From Alphaproteobacteria bacterium (GTDB lineage Bacteria; Pseudomonadota; Alphaproteobacteria; ATCC43930; CGMCC-115725), in the NCBI GenBank assembly GCA_030042035.1, contig JASIAN010000144.1:1-33827 (forward strand): a stretch of 33,827 nucleotides of DNA. Direction: 5' to 3'. Shown here one piece after another: positions 7,243 through 16,194 of this stretch. The notes under the pieces were generated by a model. That model saw nothing but the letters and a program-made list of their open reading frames with translations. It was not told the origin of the DNA and made no database searches. Position numbers and translations under genes: made by a program. Position 1 is the first letter of the stretch. Each line of letters opens with the position of its first letter.

Positions 7243-8274
7243 TCACCGGCCTGACCTGCCGGCCGCGGCACCCGCGATGCCGAAGAGCGCCTCGCGGCAG
7301 ATCACCTCGGCCGGCAGCCCGGTCTGCTTCATGCGGAATTCGGCCTCGGCCGCACGATCCAGCGCAGTGCGCAGGCGCGCTTCGCCCCAGCACTGCAACT
7401 GCCGCCGCCAGCTGTCCTGTTCCTTGAAGAAGATGGGCGGCCGAGCCGTGCGGATCGCCTCGTCGATCGTGCCGCCGGCGGCAACGCGGGCGGCAAGCAG
7501 ATGCAGACGCTGCAGGTGGCGCAACAGGGCGCGGATGACGCTGACCGGCGACTCGCCCTCCTGGAACACGCGGGCGAGCGCGCGGTCGAGCGCCGCGGCA
7601 TCGCCCTCGGCGGCGGCAAGCAGGGCATCGTCGAGCGACAGCGGCGCGCTGTCGGCAATGACGGCACGGGCATCGTCGAGGCTCATCCGACCGCCGTCAC
7701 CGGCATACAGCGTCAGCTTTTCGAGTTCGGCGCGGGTCAGCAGCCGGTCGCCGCCGAGATGGGCGACAAGAAACTCGATCGCGTCGCGGCTCACCGCAAC
7801 GTGGTGTTCGGCGCAGGTTTCGCGGACCACCGCGGCAAGATCGCGCGCCGAGTCGGGATAGCAGCCGATCGACGCAGCGGCGGCTGCGTCGTCGAACGCG
7901 CGGCGCAGCGCCGAGCGGGAAGGCAGTTCGCCGGCTTCGACGACGACCAGCGCGTCACACTTCGGATCGGCGAGGAACCGGGCAAAGAGCGGCGCTAGCG
8001 CATCGCCCGCTTCGCGCACGCGCACGAACCGCTTGCCGCCCGTCAGAGCGATCTGCGCCGCCTCGTCCGCGAGCCGTGCCGGGTCGGCGACGAGCGCCGC
8101 GGCGGTGAGTTCGGCGACCCGAAATGGATCATGCGGATCGGGGCAGATCGTGCGCGCCAAGATTTCGCCGCGCTCGCGCACCAGCCCCGCGTCGGGGCCG
8201 TAAAGCAGGACGGCGCGGATTTCCGCATCGGGGCGCCGCAGGAAGCCCGCGACCCGCGTCGGCGACAGTTTCAT
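7243..8274 (-). CDS. holA: DNA polymerase III subunit delta
   Basis: Clamp-loader subunit that opens the beta sliding clamp; it works with delta', tau/gamma, chi and psi in the replisome. It is 343 aa, the usual size. The N-terminal AAA+-like domain begins MKLSPTRVAGFLRRPD and continues AVLLYGPDAGLVRERGE, the standard HolA signature in which the P-loop is degenerate. The middle (EFLVAHLGGDRLLTRAELEKLTLYAG) and the helical collar domain also match. The ATG overlaps the lptE stop (ATGA), so translation is coupled to lptE. It is the last gene of the leuS-lptE-holA unit. Confidence 0.95.
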   Translation of the reverse strand: MKLSPTRVAGFLRRPDAEIRAVLLYGPDAGLVRERGEILARTICPDPHDPFRVAELTAAALVADPARLADEAAQIALTGGKRFVRVREAGDALAPLFARFLADPKCDALVVVEAGELPSRSALRRAFDDAAAAASIGCYPDSARDLAAVVRETCAEHHVAVSRDAIEFLVAHLGGDRLLTRAELEKLTLYAGDGGRMSLDDARAVIADSAPLSLDDALLAAAEGDAAALDRALARVFQEGESPVSVIRALLRHLQRLHLLAARVAAGGTIDEAIRTARPPIFFKEQDSWRRQLQCWGEARLRTALDRAAEAEFRMKQTGLPAEVICREALFGIAGAAAGRSGR

Positions 8275-8798
8275 GTCTTGGCCGGCGGCGCGGCGGCGCG
8301 GCGCTGGAAGAACACCATCAGCCGGGTCAAAATGTCATCGCGCAATTCATCGACGACGCGGGTTTCCGAATCGCTCTGCGCCACGACATTTGAATAGCCG
8401 TTGGCCAGCAGATTGAACGAATTGTTGAAATGGCTGCTGCCGGCGAGCAGCTGTGAGCCGGTCTTGAGGTCGGCAAGCACGAAATGCGCGTAGACGTCGA
8501 TGCGGCCGAGGGTGCCATAGCCCTGGGTCGTGAGGCCGAGGTTTTGCTTCGAAACCGCGAGCGTCACGCGCAGCACGTAGCGCTGCGGCGTCGGCTCGCC
8601 ACTCGGGTTGAAGGCGGCGCGCAGCACCAACTCGAGGTTCTGGCCGATGCGCTCGGCGATCGGTGCGACCTTGATCGCGCGCAAATCGGCGGCGGCGGGA
8701 CCGCTCTGTGGGTCGGCGTAGAGTGGCGCCCAGCCGCAGCCGGAGGGCGTAAGGACAATCCCGAGGACTCCGACGAGGAGGACGCGGCGGCTGGCCAT
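8271..8798 (-). CDS. lptE: LPS-assembly lipoprotein LptE
   Basis: An outer-membrane lipoprotein of 175 aa that plugs the LptD barrel and helps place lipopolysaccharide in the outer leaflet. The N-terminus (MASRRVLLVGVLGIVL) is a signal peptide ending in a lipobox-like TPSGC, followed by GWAPLY, typical of alphaproteobacterial LptE. The core (RYVLRVTLAVSKQNLGL.., RIDVYAHFVLAD) and the helical end (DELRDDILTRLMVFFQRR) match the family. The track ORF starts 51 codons upstream inside a palindromic repeat; GGAAGA just before ATG at 8798 marks the real start. It overlaps holA by 4 nt. Confidence 0.93.
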   Translation of the reverse strand: MASRRVLLVGVLGIVLTPSGCGWAPLYADPQSGPAAADLRAIKVAPIAERIGQNLELVLRAAFNPSGEPTPQRYVLRVTLAVSKQNLGLTTQGYGTLGRIDVYAHFVLADLKTGSQLLAGSSHFNNSFNLLANGYSNVVAQSDSETRVVDELRDDILTRLMVFFQRRAAAPPAKT

Positions 8799-8810
8799 TC
8801 TTCCGTCTGC

Positions 8811-8895
8811 GTCATTGCGAGGCGCACCGCGCCGAAGCAATCCCGAACGACCGAGGCGAAACGCCGCGGGATTGCCTCGCTTCGCTCGCAATGAC
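8811..8895. repeat. Dispersed palindromic repeat, copy 2, between leuS and lptE
   Basis: Arms GTCATTGCGAG..GAAGCAATCCCG and CGGGATTGCCTCGCTTCGCTCGCAATGAC flank a short centre; the same arms occur at 2208-2283. It fills nearly the whole leuS-lptE gap inside an otherwise tight operon, so its transcript would fold into a strong hairpin that may lower or stabilise the lptE-holA message. A degenerate extra half (GTCATTTCGCTACGCTCGG) follows at 8896. Confidence 0.8.
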
Positions 8896-8904
8896 GTCAT
8901 TTCG

Positions 8905-11472
8905 CTACGCTCGGCCAATGACGACGTTGGCGACGCGGTTTTGCACGACAATAACGTTCTCCGGCGCCTTGCCGGCCAGCATGCGGGCGACCTGCGGCAG
9001 CGCGAGGGCCGCTTCCCTGACCTCGCTGTTGGCCGCGTCGCGCGGCAGGTCGATCGTGCCGCGCAATTTGCCGTTGACCTGCACGGCGATTGTCACCGTT
9101 TCGTCCTGCACGAGCTGCGGATCGGGCTTTGGCCACGGTTCATCGACCAAGAGCGTCGTGTGACCGAGTTCCTGCCACATCTCCTCGGCCAGATGCGGCA
9201 TCATCGGCCCGATCAATCGCGCCGCAACCTCCAGACCCTCGCGCAACGCATCCGCCGCCGCAGGCTCATCGACCGGCATGTCTTCGAGGGCGTTGGTCAG
9301 CTCACGAATGCGGGCGACGGCCCGATTGAAATGGAATTTTTCGAGATCGTCAGTGACGGCTGCGATCGTCTTGTGCGTTGCCCGCCGGACGACAACGATC
9401 TCCGCTGGCACCGCAGGCGGGATCGCGCGGCCAACCGGCGGCAGCGGCACAGCCGGTTCGGACACCAACCGCCACAGCCGGTTGACATAGCGCCACGTGC
9501 CGTCGATGCCCGCGGCGGTCCATTCGAGGTCGCGCTCGGGCGGGCTGTCGGATAAGAGATAAAGCCGCGCCGTATCGGCGCCGTAGGTATCGACGATGGC
9601 ATCGAGATCGACGACGTTCTTTTTCGACTTACTCATCTTTTCCAGGCGGCCGATCGTCACCCGCCGGCCTTCGCCATCGACGAGGCGGCCCGTGGCGTCC
9701 TCCTGCACTTCTTCCGGGAACAGCCATTCGCCATTCTCGCTTTGATAGGTCTGGTGCAGCACCATCCCTTGCGTGAAGAGGCCGGCGAACGGCTCGTCGA
9801 GGTCGATATAGCCGCAGCGCTTCAGCGCGCGAGTGAAGAAGCGCGAATAGAGCAGATGCAGGACGGCGTGCTCGACGCCGCCGATATACTGGTCGACCGG
9901 CATCCAATATTCGGCGGCGGCCCGGTCAAACGCGGTCGCCGCGCGCGCCGAGCAGAAGCGCAAAAAATACCATGACGACTCGAAGAACGTGTCGAACGTG
10001 TCGGTCTCGCGCTCGGCCGCACCGCCGCAGGCGGGACACGCGACGTGCTTCCACGTCGGGTGGCGGGCGAGCGGGTTGCCGGGCGCGTCGAAGCTCACAT
10101 CCTGCGGCAGTTCGACCGGCAATTGCGCCTCCGGCACCGGCACGATGCCGCAGCGCGCGCAATGGATGACCGGGATCGGGCAGCCCCAATAGCGCTGGCG
10201 CGACACGCCCCAGTCGCGCAGCCGGTAGGCGATCGTGCGCTCGCCGCGGCCTGATTGCTCGAGCCGCTCGCCGACCGCTCGCTTCGCCTTAGGCACCGAT
10301 AGGCCGTTCATGAAATCGGAATTGTAGAGGGTGCCGTCATCGACAAAGGCGGTATCGCCGATCTCGAAGGTCGCCGGGTCGGCGCCCGGCGGCAGCACCA
10401 CCGGGATGACCGGCAGAGCGTATTTGCGGGCGAATTCGAGGTCGCGCTGGTCGTGCGCCGGGCACCCGAAAATCGCCCCGGTGCCATATTCCATCAGCAC
10501 GAAATTGGCGACATAGACCGGCACGCGGCGGGCCGGATCGAGCGGATGGACGGCCTCCAACGGCGTCCGATAGCCGCGCTTTTCGGCCGCTTCGATGACT
10601 GCCTCGCTGGTGCCGAGCCGGTCGCATTCGGCGATGAACTCGGCGAGGGCGGGATCGCGTTCGGCCAGCCGCTGGGCGAGCGGATGATGCGGCGACAAGG
10701 CAAGGAACGAGGCGCCGTAGAGCGTATCGGGCCGGGTCGTGAACACCTCGATCGCCTCGTCCCGCCCGGCGACGCCGAACAGCACGCGGGCACCCTCCGA
10801 GCGGCCGATCCATTTCTCCTGCATCAGCCGCACCCGCTCCGGCCAGCGGTCGAGCGTTTCCAACGCTGCGAGCAATTCGTCGCTGAATGCGGTGATGCGC
10901 AGGTTCCATTGCGCCAGGAGGCGCTTTTCGACGAGCGCGCCGGAGCGCCAGCCGCGGCCGTCGATGACCTGCTCGTTGGCGAGCACGGTGTGCTCGACCG
11001 GGTCCCAGTTGACCCACGACTCCTTGCGGTAGGCGAGGCCTGCCTTCAGGAAATCGAGAAACATCTTCTGTTCGTGCCGGTAATATTCGGGGTGGCAGGT
11101 CGCAATTTCGCGCGACCAGTCATAGGCGAACCCCATCCGCTGCAGTTGGCCGCGCATCGTGCTGATATTGTCGCGGGTCCACAGGGCCGGGTGCACGTTG
11201 CCGGCGATCGCCGCGTTCTCGGCCGGCAGGCCGAACGCGTCCCACCCCATTGGATGCAGCACGTTAAAGCCCTGGGCGCGGCGATAGCGTGCGACAAGAT
11301 CGCCCATCGTGTAATTGCGGACATGCCCGACGTGCAATTTGCCGGACGGGTAGGGAAACATTTCGAGGACATAATATTTCGGCCGGGCGGCGGTGTGCGC
11401 CGCGAAGCTGCCGCGCTCGCGCCAGACCCGCTGCCACTTTTGTTCGCTTTCCCGAAAATTGTAACGCGACAT
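8905..11472 (-). CDS. leuS: Leucyl-tRNA synthetase
   Basis: Cytoplasmic class I aminoacyl-tRNA synthetase of 855 aa, normal for bacteria. It contains the HIGH-type motif in [20 protein letters not shown] near residue 45, a CP1 editing insertion with the T-rich [13 protein letters not shown] block near 245, a Zn-type insert (CARCGIVP and CPACGG), the leucine-specific region and the KMSKSKKN loop near 625, then the anticodon-binding helices and the small C-terminal domain ([14 protein letters not shown]). The start [17 protein letters not shown] is the usual one. It lies 34 nt downstream of the DUF3576 lipoprotein gene and upstream of lptE-holA, a standard alphaproteobacterial order. Confidence 0.98.
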   Translation of the reverse strand: MSRYNFRESEQKWQRVWRERGSFAAHTAARPKYYVLEMFPYPSGKLHVGHVRNYTMGDLVARYRRAQGFNVLHPMGWDAFGLPAENAAIAGNVHPALWTRDNISTMRGQLQRMGFAYDWSREIATCHPEYYRHEQKMFLDFLKAGLAYRKESWVNWDPVEHTVLANEQVIDGRGWRSGALVEKRLLAQWNLRITAFSDELLAALETLDRWPERVRLMQEKWIGRSEGARVLFGVAGRDEAIEVFTTRPDTLYGASFLALSPHHPLAQRLAERDPALAEFIAECDRLGTSEAVIEAAEKRGYRTPLEAVHPLDPARRVPVYVANFVLMEYGTGAIFGCPAHDQRDLEFARKYALPVIPVVLPPGADPATFEIGDTAFVDDGTLYNSDFMNGLSVPKAKRAVGERLEQSGRGERTIAYRLRDWGVSRQRYWGCPIPVIHCARCGIVPVPEAQLPVELPQDVSFDAPGNPLARHPTWKHVACPACGGAAERETDTFDTFFESSWYFLRFCSARAATAFDRAAAEYWMPVDQYIGGVEHAVLHLLYSRFFTRALKRCGYIDLDEPFAGLFTQGMVLHQTYQSENGEWLFPEEVQEDATGRLVDGEGRRVTIGRLEKMSKSKKNVVDLDAIVDTYGADTARLYLLSDSPPERDLEWTAAGIDGTWRYVNRLWRLVSEPAVPLPPVGRAIPPAVPAEIVVVRRATHKTIAAVTDDLEKFHFNRAVARIRELTNALEDMPVDEPAAADALREGLEVAARLIGPMMPHLAEEMWQELGHTTLLVDEPWPKPDPQLVQDETVTIAVQVNGKLRGTIDLPRDAANSEVREAALALPQVARMLAGKAPENVIVVQNRVANVVIGRA

Positions 11473-11506
11473 CGATCGGTCCCGAATGAATGAGCCGGTG
11501 GCGCCG

Positions 11507-12079
11507 TTATTGGCCGTAATGCGCCTCGCGATAGCGCACGGCGTGGATGCGCTGCGCCCGGGTCAAGATCGCAAAATCTATCCCGTCCGGCACCTCGCGC
11601 GCGACCGGCGCCTTCTGCCATGGTCCGCCGGGATTGCGGGTCTCGCGCTCGACCGTCACCGCCAGCGAATCCGAGCGCAAGGCGCGCGACAGGATGAAGA
11701 CGCTGATGCGCAGCCGCTCGTCCGGCTTGCCGGGCGGCGAATACCATTTGGTGACGAGCAGCCCCGTCACCGGATCCTCCGAGCTGATCCCGGCGAACTT
11801 TAGTGCATCATGCGCCGCCTCCCATAACACCGGGTTGACCAGCGTGCCGGTGCGGGGACCCTGGTTCTTGTGCGACGGCAGCTTGGCGAGACCGATCCAG
11901 GTCCACAGCGTCTCGTCGGTCCGGTCGTCTTCGGCCTTTTGAGCGGCAACCTGCGGCTTTGCCGAACTGGCCAGCGTGTCGGCCGGGCCGCCCGCCGCGC
12001 GGTCGCCGCCGCATCCGGCGAGGCCTAACGAAACGCTTGCGACGAGCCCGAGCAATGGGCCGTAATAGCGAACCAACAT
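11507..12079 (-). CDS. DUF3576 family lipoprotein
   Basis: An envelope lipoprotein of 190 aa and unknown function, conserved upstream of leuS in alphaproteobacteria. The signal peptide [23 protein letters not shown] ends in a lipobox LAGC. The DUF3576 core follows: [50 protein letters not shown], ending [14 protein letters not shown]. The track ORF starts 165 codons too early, opposite yggS; AGGA 8 nt before ATG at 12079 fixes the start. It is probably the first gene of the leuS-lptE-holA unit and diverges from yggS over 72 bp, where the promoters should lie. Confidence 0.9.
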   Translation of the reverse strand: MLVRYYGPLLGLVASVSLGLAGCGGDRAAGGPADTLASSAKPQVAAQKAEDDRTDETLWTWIGLAKLPSHKNQGPRTGTLVNPVLWEAAHDALKFAGISSEDPVTGLLVTKWYSPPGKPDERLRISVFILSRALRSDSLAVTVERETRNPGGPWQKAPVAREVPDGIDFAILTRAQRIHAVRYREAHYGQ

Positions 12080-12151
12080 GGCAATATCCTGTGCGCCCGG
12101 CCGCGCCCGGCCGGAAATCTCACGAAGCCTTGTGCCAGGAATGGAGCGGAG

Positions 12152-12877
12152 ATGGAAGAGGCGGCGTCTGCGCAGTTGATCGGTGCCAATCTCGCGGCGG
12201 TGCAGGGCCGCATCACGGCGGCGGCGCGCGCCGCCGGGCGGCCGGCGGATGCGGTGACGCTGGTCGCGGTTAGCAAGACGCACCCGGCCGCCGCGGTACG
12301 CGCCGCTCTGCTCGCCGGGCAGCGCGTGTTCGGCGAAAACCGGGTGCAGGAAGCGCTCGCCAAATACCCGGCGCTGCGCCGCGAGTATCCCCATCTCGCG
12401 CTGCACCTCATCGGCCCGTTGCAGACCAATAAAGTGCGGGATGCGGTTGCCCAATTCGACGTGATCGAAACCGTCGATCGACCGCATCTTGCCGAAGTCC
12501 TGGCGCGCGAGATGGCGCGGGCCGGCCGCCGGCTGCCGTGCTTCATCGAGGTCAATACCGGCGAGGAACCACAAAAAGCGGGGATCCTGCCGGCGGCCGC
12601 CGACGCGTTTATCGTCCTATGCCGCGATCGCCTCCAACTGCCGATCGAAGGCCTCATGTGCATCCCGCCCGAGCACGAGGAGCCGGCACCCTATTTCGCG
12701 CTGCTGCGCGAGATCGCGCGGCGCAACGGCCTCGAGAAGCTCAGCATGGGGATGAGCGCCGATTTCGAAACCGCGATCCGCTTCGGTGCGACACATGTCC
12801 GGGTCGGCACCGCGATCTTCGGCGCCCGCCGCACCATCCTCCCGATCGCCGTAACGGGCGGACGCGGGCCGTGCTAG
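12152..12877 (+). CDS. yggS: YggS/PROSC family pyridoxal-phosphate homeostasis protein
   Basis: A single-domain fold-type III PLP-binding protein of 241 aa that buffers free PLP and affects amino-acid and vitamin B6 pools; it is not an enzyme with a known substrate. The PLP Lys is in LVAVSKTHP near residue 41. Other family blocks are FGENRVQEA, LHLIGPLQTNK, FIEVNTGEEPQKAG, the LSMGMSADFETAI phosphate-binding region and VRVGTAIFG. GGAGCGGAG before ATG supports the start. The short end after FGARR is not conserved. It diverges from the DUF3576-leuS unit. Confidence 0.95.
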   Translation: MEEAASAQLIGANLAAVQGRITAAARAAGRPADAVTLVAVSKTHPAAAVRAALLAGQRVFGENRVQEALAKYPALRREYPHLALHLIGPLQTNKVRDAVAQFDVIETVDRPHLAEVLAREMARAGRRLPCFIEVNTGEEPQKAGILPAAADAFIVLCRDRLQLPIEGLMCIPPEHEEPAPYFALLREIARRNGLEKLSMGMSADFETAIRFGATHVRVGTAIFGARRTILPIAVTGGRGPC

Positions 12878-12982
12878 GAACCTTCTCCGCGCCCCTGCGC
12901 TTGATCTGGCGCCTTCCCGCATGATCGGGCCCCCGCCCCCCGCTCTCGTCCCCCGCGGGCAACCTCCGCCTCATGTCGCAAA

Positions 12983-13045
12983 GGGGGTCAAAGTTGAACG
13001 CCGATCACCCTCAACCGGGGTCAATCTTCCACACCGGATCACACC
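12983..13045. repeat. Two degenerate direct repeats resembling an IS21-type element end
   Basis: GGGGGTCAAAGTTGAACGCCGATCACCC (12983-13010) is followed 34 bp on by GGGGTCAATCTTCCACACCGGATCACACC (13017-13045). Spaced GGGGTCAA..GCCGAT units resemble the multiple terminal repeats of IS21-family elements. No transposase gene or second end is present, so at most this is a leftover end. The rest of the 12878-13073 gap shows nothing recognisable. Confidence 0.35.
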
Positions 13046-13073
13046 GCATCGCGCAAATCCCTGGGACGTCACC

Positions 13074-13343
13074 TCAGAAAGTCGGATCGAGAACCGCAAC
13101 CGGTCCCTCAGGATCGTAGCGCGGATCGGTAATCCGCTCGGCCCGGACTAGGGTTGCTCGGCCCCACGGCGGGACACGCACGCCAGCGCCCGGCGGAAAG
13201 CGGGTCGCGACGTCGAACGCCTTGGCTGCCGCGTCGCGTGCCGCGGCCTCATCCGGGGCGCGGACGATCGCCATGCCTCGGTGAGAGCTCGCTTCCCAGT
13301 TCGGGTCGAGCACATCGATCGGGCTCAGCTTCCAGAGTGACAT
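13074..13343 (-). CDS. Small hypothetical protein, last gene of the hsp20 operon
   Basis: A protein of 89 aa that I do not recognise. It begins MSLWKLSPIDVLDPNWEASSH and has an alanine-rich helix (APDEAAARDAAAKAFDVA), with no signal peptide or membrane segment. CAGGAG lies 7 nt before ATG, so the longer track start is rejected. It follows the Ddh-like gene by 17 nt, which makes it the sixth and last gene of the minus-strand hsp20 operon. Its size and alternating beta/alpha pattern suggest a small single-domain cytoplasmic protein; no function is proposed. Confidence 0.75.
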   Translation of the reverse strand: MSLWKLSPIDVLDPNWEASSHRGMAIVRAPDEAAARDAAAKAFDVATRFPPGAGVRVPPWGRATLVRAERITDPRYDPEGPVAVLDPTF

Positions 13344-13360
13344 CGCTGGTCTCCTGAAAC

Positions 13361-14260
13361 TCACGCTTCGTGATCGTCTGGGATGTCCTGGCACAGCAGG
13401 CAGGGCGGGATGTCACCGAGCCGGTGGACGCCAGGTCCGAGCAGCGGTAGCGCCCGCGCCGCCGCGACCATGATCTGCGCGGTCACCGCGAACAGGTCGA
13501 AGCGACCTTCGAGCAGAAAGCGCTGATGCGCGTCGCCAGCGGCGAGGCCGAGCCGTTCGAGCACGATGCCATGGCCCTCATGCTCGAGTTCCTTGAGGCT
13601 GCCGACCGGGATCACCAGCGTCTCCTCGCCGAAGAACAGCGGATCGCTCCGCACCGCTTGCGTTGCGGCCTCGATATCGGCGCCAGCGTCCAGTTCAACA
13701 TAGACATAACGCTGCATCCGGGCGCCTTCGGCGCGCAGTTCGGTGCACAGCGCATCCTTGATGCCCGGCAGCGCGCGAGCGGCGAGCGTATGGTGCAGGC
13801 TGACACCCGGACGATCGCGGGTTTCGGTATGGCCCTTTGGGCTCATCACCGCAAAAAGGCCACGAAAGATCGACAGCATCCCCGGGTTCCAGCCTGCCCC
13901 GGTGACCGCCGCGATGCGATGGCGCAGGGCGACCCGGTCGAGCGCCTCGCGATAGGCCGCCCGATCCGGCGGCGGCAGGATCGCGGCCTCGACAATCGGG
14001 ACGCGATGCTGCAAGAGATCGGTCGCGGTGTCGCGGACGAGAGCGGGCGGCAGGCAGATCAGCGCCGCGTCGATGCCGTCGATCTCGCTCGCGTCCATGC
14101 GCGCCGGCGCAACCTGGAGCGGCGGCGGCATCGGCTGGCCGAGGCTCGCCGGGCGCCGCACGACACCTGCCACGGCGAGGTCTTCGCTCGCGGCGATCGC
14201 CTTGCTGCAGGCGAGCCCGACCTTGCCGAGCCCGATAATCGCAAGGCGCTGCCGCTTCAT
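13361..14260 (-). CDS. Diaminopimelate-dehydrogenase-like NAD(P)-binding protein
   Basis: A 299-aa protein with an N-terminal Rossmann fold (RLAIIGLGKVGLACSKAI) and a second domain like meso-diaminopimelate dehydrogenase. The block AVTGAGWNPGMLSIFRGLFA parallels the GWDPGMFS motif of Ddh, and HHTLAARALPGIKDA also fits. The C-terminal region (GRFDLFAVTAQIMVAAARALPLL) matches Ddh-type dimer helices. Ddh makes meso-DAP directly for lysine and peptidoglycan, but the substrate here may differ, since neighbours are stress genes rather than lysine genes. The ATG overlaps the THUMP gene stop (ATGA), so translation is coupled. The longer track start is rejected for that reason. Confidence 0.75.
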   Translation of the reverse strand: MKRQRLAIIGLGKVGLACSKAIAASEDLAVAGVVRRPASLGQPMPPPLQVAPARMDASEIDGIDAALICLPPALVRDTATDLLQHRVPIVEAAILPPPDRAAYREALDRVALRHRIAAVTGAGWNPGMLSIFRGLFAVMSPKGHTETRDRPGVSLHHTLAARALPGIKDALCTELRAEGARMQRYVYVELDAGADIEAATQAVRSDPLFFGEETLVIPVGSLKELEHEGHGIVLERLGLAAGDAHQRFLLEGRFDLFAVTAQIMVAAARALPLLGPGVHRLGDIPPCLLCQDIPDDHEA

Positions 14261-14886
14261 CGCGACTGGCTCAGAAACGGGTATAGCCGCAGATCGTCGC
14301 GGCGCCACAGCGCGATCCCGGCGCGATGGTCGATCGTTTCGATGTGAATGATAAAGTCAGGGTCGTCGAACGCGATGTGGCCCGGCGTTCCAGCGCTGTT
14401 CAGTTCCGCCAGCAGCGCCTCGTCGAGAAAGCGTTCTTCGTTGGGGGTCGAGAGGATGCCCTTCAGACCGCGGCGGTGCAGGCGAATGTGAAACCGCTTT
14501 CCCGCCAGAAGTGGCGCCCAGGGGAGGACCAGTTCGCGAGCCGTCGTCTCGAACTCCTCAACGGTCGCAAAATCGAAGGTCCGCTGTGCCGCGAAGACAT
14601 GTGCGATGAAATTGAGGATGCCGGGCGTCTCGGCAACTGCCGCGCCGAACTCCTGCACGAAGCGGTCCGGGTCGGCGACCGCCATCACCAGAACGTTGAA
14701 ATAGTGCGTGCGATGCAGCCAGCCCCAGCGCCGCAGGACCCGCCGCGCCTGCGGCGCGGTCGCTTCCGGCAGGGTGACGATGACATTCCAGCCCGGCGTG
14801 CCGGCGGGAGGTTTCGCGGGTGGCGACGGGCCTGCCGCAGCGGTCTCAACGCCGATCGCCGGGCCGGCCCCCGGCTCCTGGTTCAT
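14257..14886 (-). CDS. THUMP-domain-like protein, no catalytic domain
   Basis: A predicted RNA-binding protein of 209 aa. Residues about 1-30 are a Pro/Ala-rich lead. The body follows the THUMP pattern: an early strand (WNVIVTLPE), a middle helix-rich part (EEFETTARELVLPWAPLLAG), then FHIRLHRRG and the closing strands DDPDFIIHIETIDHRAGIALW. THUMP domains deliver tRNA to modification enzymes (4-thiouridine synthase, m2G methyltransferases), but no methyltransferase or thiolase domain is attached, so a partner or a non-catalytic role is likely. The start at 14886 overlaps the upstream stop (ATGA); an ATG 6 nt earlier is also possible. It is tightly coupled to both neighbours. Confidence 0.75.
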   Translation of the reverse strand: MNQEPGAGPAIGVETAAAGPSPPAKPPAGTPGWNVIVTLPEATAPQARRVLRRWGWLHRTHYFNVLVMAVADPDRFVQEFGAAVAETPGILNFIAHVFAAQRTFDFATVEEFETTARELVLPWAPLLAGKRFHIRLHRRGLKGILSTPNEERFLDEALLAELNSAGTPGHIAFDDPDFIIHIETIDHRAGIALWRRDDLRLYPFLSQSR

Positions 14887-15386
14887 GCCCATGGCGGCTC
14901 TTCGCCTTCTCCAGACTGGGCCAGCCCGGCAAACACCTGGCGCAGGCTGGCGCGGGTCGTCGGGTGGACCAAATAGGTGCCGGTGCGGCGCGAATAGCGC
15001 AGCAGCGGCGCGGTGTCCTTCGTGCTCTGCTTCAGCAGGCGGCGGATCGCGTCGAAATAGCGGCGCAGGTGGCGCGGGTCGTCGAGTTTCAGCAACCGCG
15101 CAAGCCGCTCCGAGCTTGGCGCCTCGCCATTTTTCTCGTAGGACATTGCCTCCAGCAGGTCGTGCAGTCCCTTCAGCGCGCGGCCAAAGCTGACCTGGCG
15201 AACCAATGTCATGGCCTGGTCGCGATCGAGCACGGCCAGCCCATCGAATGGCGCGCGCTTGGCGGCGCCGAGTCCGGTCGCGCCGCGCGGCGTCGGCTTG
15301 CGGCGGGTCGCCAGATAGGCCAGCAGCTCCTGCCGCAGCGCCGTCGGCATCGCAGCAAGATCAGACGCGCTCAGGACCACCTGCAT
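14883..15386 (-). CDS. Hypothetical helical protein of the hsp20 operon
   Basis: A 167-aa protein that I do not recognise. The N-terminus MQVVLSASDLAAMPTALRQELLAYL is followed by a basic linker (ATRRKPTPRGATG) and then a helical domain (ALKGLHDLLEAMSY, SERLARLLKLDD, YFDAIRRLLKQS). It ends with an acidic tail. There is no signal peptide or membrane span. GGGAGAA precedes ATG. The basic linker and helical body might fit a nucleic-acid or protein adaptor, but no known motif supports a function. It is 30 nt downstream of the BON gene and overlaps the THUMP gene by 4 nt. Confidence 0.75.
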   Translation of the reverse strand: MQVVLSASDLAAMPTALRQELLAYLATRRKPTPRGATGLGAAKRAPFDGLAVLDRDQAMTLVRQVSFGRALKGLHDLLEAMSYEKNGEAPSSERLARLLKLDDPRHLRRYFDAIRRLLKQSTKDTAPLLRYSRRTGTYLVHPTTRASLRQVFAGLAQSGEGEEPPWA

Positions 15387-15416
15387 GGCAGTTTCTCCCG
15401 CCGTTCCCGACCGCGG

Positions 15417-16136
15417 TCACGCGACCGCGATGCGGTTCACGACATTTTCGACGCCGCAGACGTACCACGCGTCATGTTCGGCCATGTCGCGCTCAGACAT
15501 GGTCGGCACGAACCCGTCGAGCGTCACGGTGGCGGTGCGCGTCGTCACCCGGATCTGATCGGGATTGACGAACGGATCCTTCTCCAACGCCACCCGAACG
15601 GCGTCGGTGATCTCGGCGTCGCTGTCGGCCTCGGGCGGGCTGACGCCGAGCCCGTTGACGACATCGCGGCTACCCGGAACCCACCAGGCGAGCACGCCGG
15701 CTAGGCGCTTCTGTCCGAGGCCGACGACGTCGCCGTCGAGCGTGACGACCCCATCCTCGACGCGAATGTCGATCACGCCAGTGGCCGATAAGGGATCGCG
15801 CGCCAGTTCCGGCCGGCCTTTCACCCAGAGGCGAAGACGGCAATTGGCGAGTGCCGGTTCCTCGATCAGCGCGTCGCGCACGAGGTCGGCGATCATGCCG
15901 TCCTCCATCGGCGTTGCCGGCCGGACCCGCAGGCGGTCGATGATCCCTCGCGGCGCGACCAGCGCTGCTGCGCTGCGCAACAGCCGGCGCTTGACCGAGA
16001 CATCCGCCACCTCGCCGTCGATCAGCAGCAAGCCATCCGACAGGGCGAGCACAATCGACGCCTCGTCCAAGGCAATTGTTGTGTCCGTGCGCAATGCGCC
16101 GCGGACGCGCTGCAGCAACTCGGTCTCGGCGGTCAT
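15417..16136 (-). CDS. Triple BON-domain protein (copy 1)
   Basis: A 239-aa protein made of three consecutive BON-type repeats at about residues 1-70, 72-150 and 160-235, each with the alpha-beta pattern ending in a glycine-strand (LLIDGEVADVSVKRRL; VTLDGDVVGLGQKRLAG; VTLDGFVPTMSERDMAE). BON domains bind phospholipid or other ligands in osmotic-shock proteins such as OsmY, but this one has no signal peptide, so it is probably cytoplasmic or peripheral. It is clearly paralogous to the gene at 24373-25095, sharing KRLAGxLAWWxPGxRDV and AEHDAWxVxGVxxVVNR. It follows hsp20 by 58 nt, across a strong hairpin. Confidence 0.85.
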   Translation of the reverse strand: MTAETELLQRVRGALRTDTTIALDEASIVLALSDGLLLIDGEVADVSVKRRLLRSAAALVAPRGIIDRLRVRPATPMEDGMIADLVRDALIEEPALANCRLRLWVKGRPELARDPLSATGVIDIRVEDGVVTLDGDVVGLGQKRLAGVLAWWVPGSRDVVNGLGVSPPEADSDAEITDAVRVALEKDPFVNPDQIRVTTRTATVTLDGFVPTMSERDMAEHDAWYVCGVENVVNRIAVA

Positions 16137-16159
16137 CGTCAGGCCTATCCTGTTTCGTT

Positions 16160-16183
16160 TTGGGGGCGCCGCAGCGCCCCCAA
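16160..16183. terminator. Perfect 10-bp hairpin between hsp20 and the BON gene
   Basis: TTGGGGGCGC-CGCA-GCGCCCCCAA forms a perfect stem with a 4-nt loop in the 58-nt gap downstream of hsp20. On the transcribed minus strand it is followed by A-rich sequence rather than a T-run. It therefore looks like an mRNA-protecting or attenuating intercistronic hairpin rather than a complete terminator, which would leave hsp20 more strongly expressed than the genes after it. Confidence 0.6.
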
Positions 16184-16194
16184 TCTGCGCCCGC

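Noticed and set aside
6287-7861. 524-aa plus-strand ORF across hydA and holA
   Set aside because: It spans two real genes on the other strand and has a low-complexity Arg/Ser/Ala-rich end; no motif.
10453-11493. 346-aa plus-strand ORF opposite leuS
   Set aside because: Antisense shadow of leuS, which has the HIGH and KMSKS motifs in the minus frame.
12083-12574. N-terminal part of the 355-aa ORF containing the DUF3576 protein
   Set aside because: This part is antisense to yggS. The lipoprotein signal peptide and ribosome site place the start at 12079.
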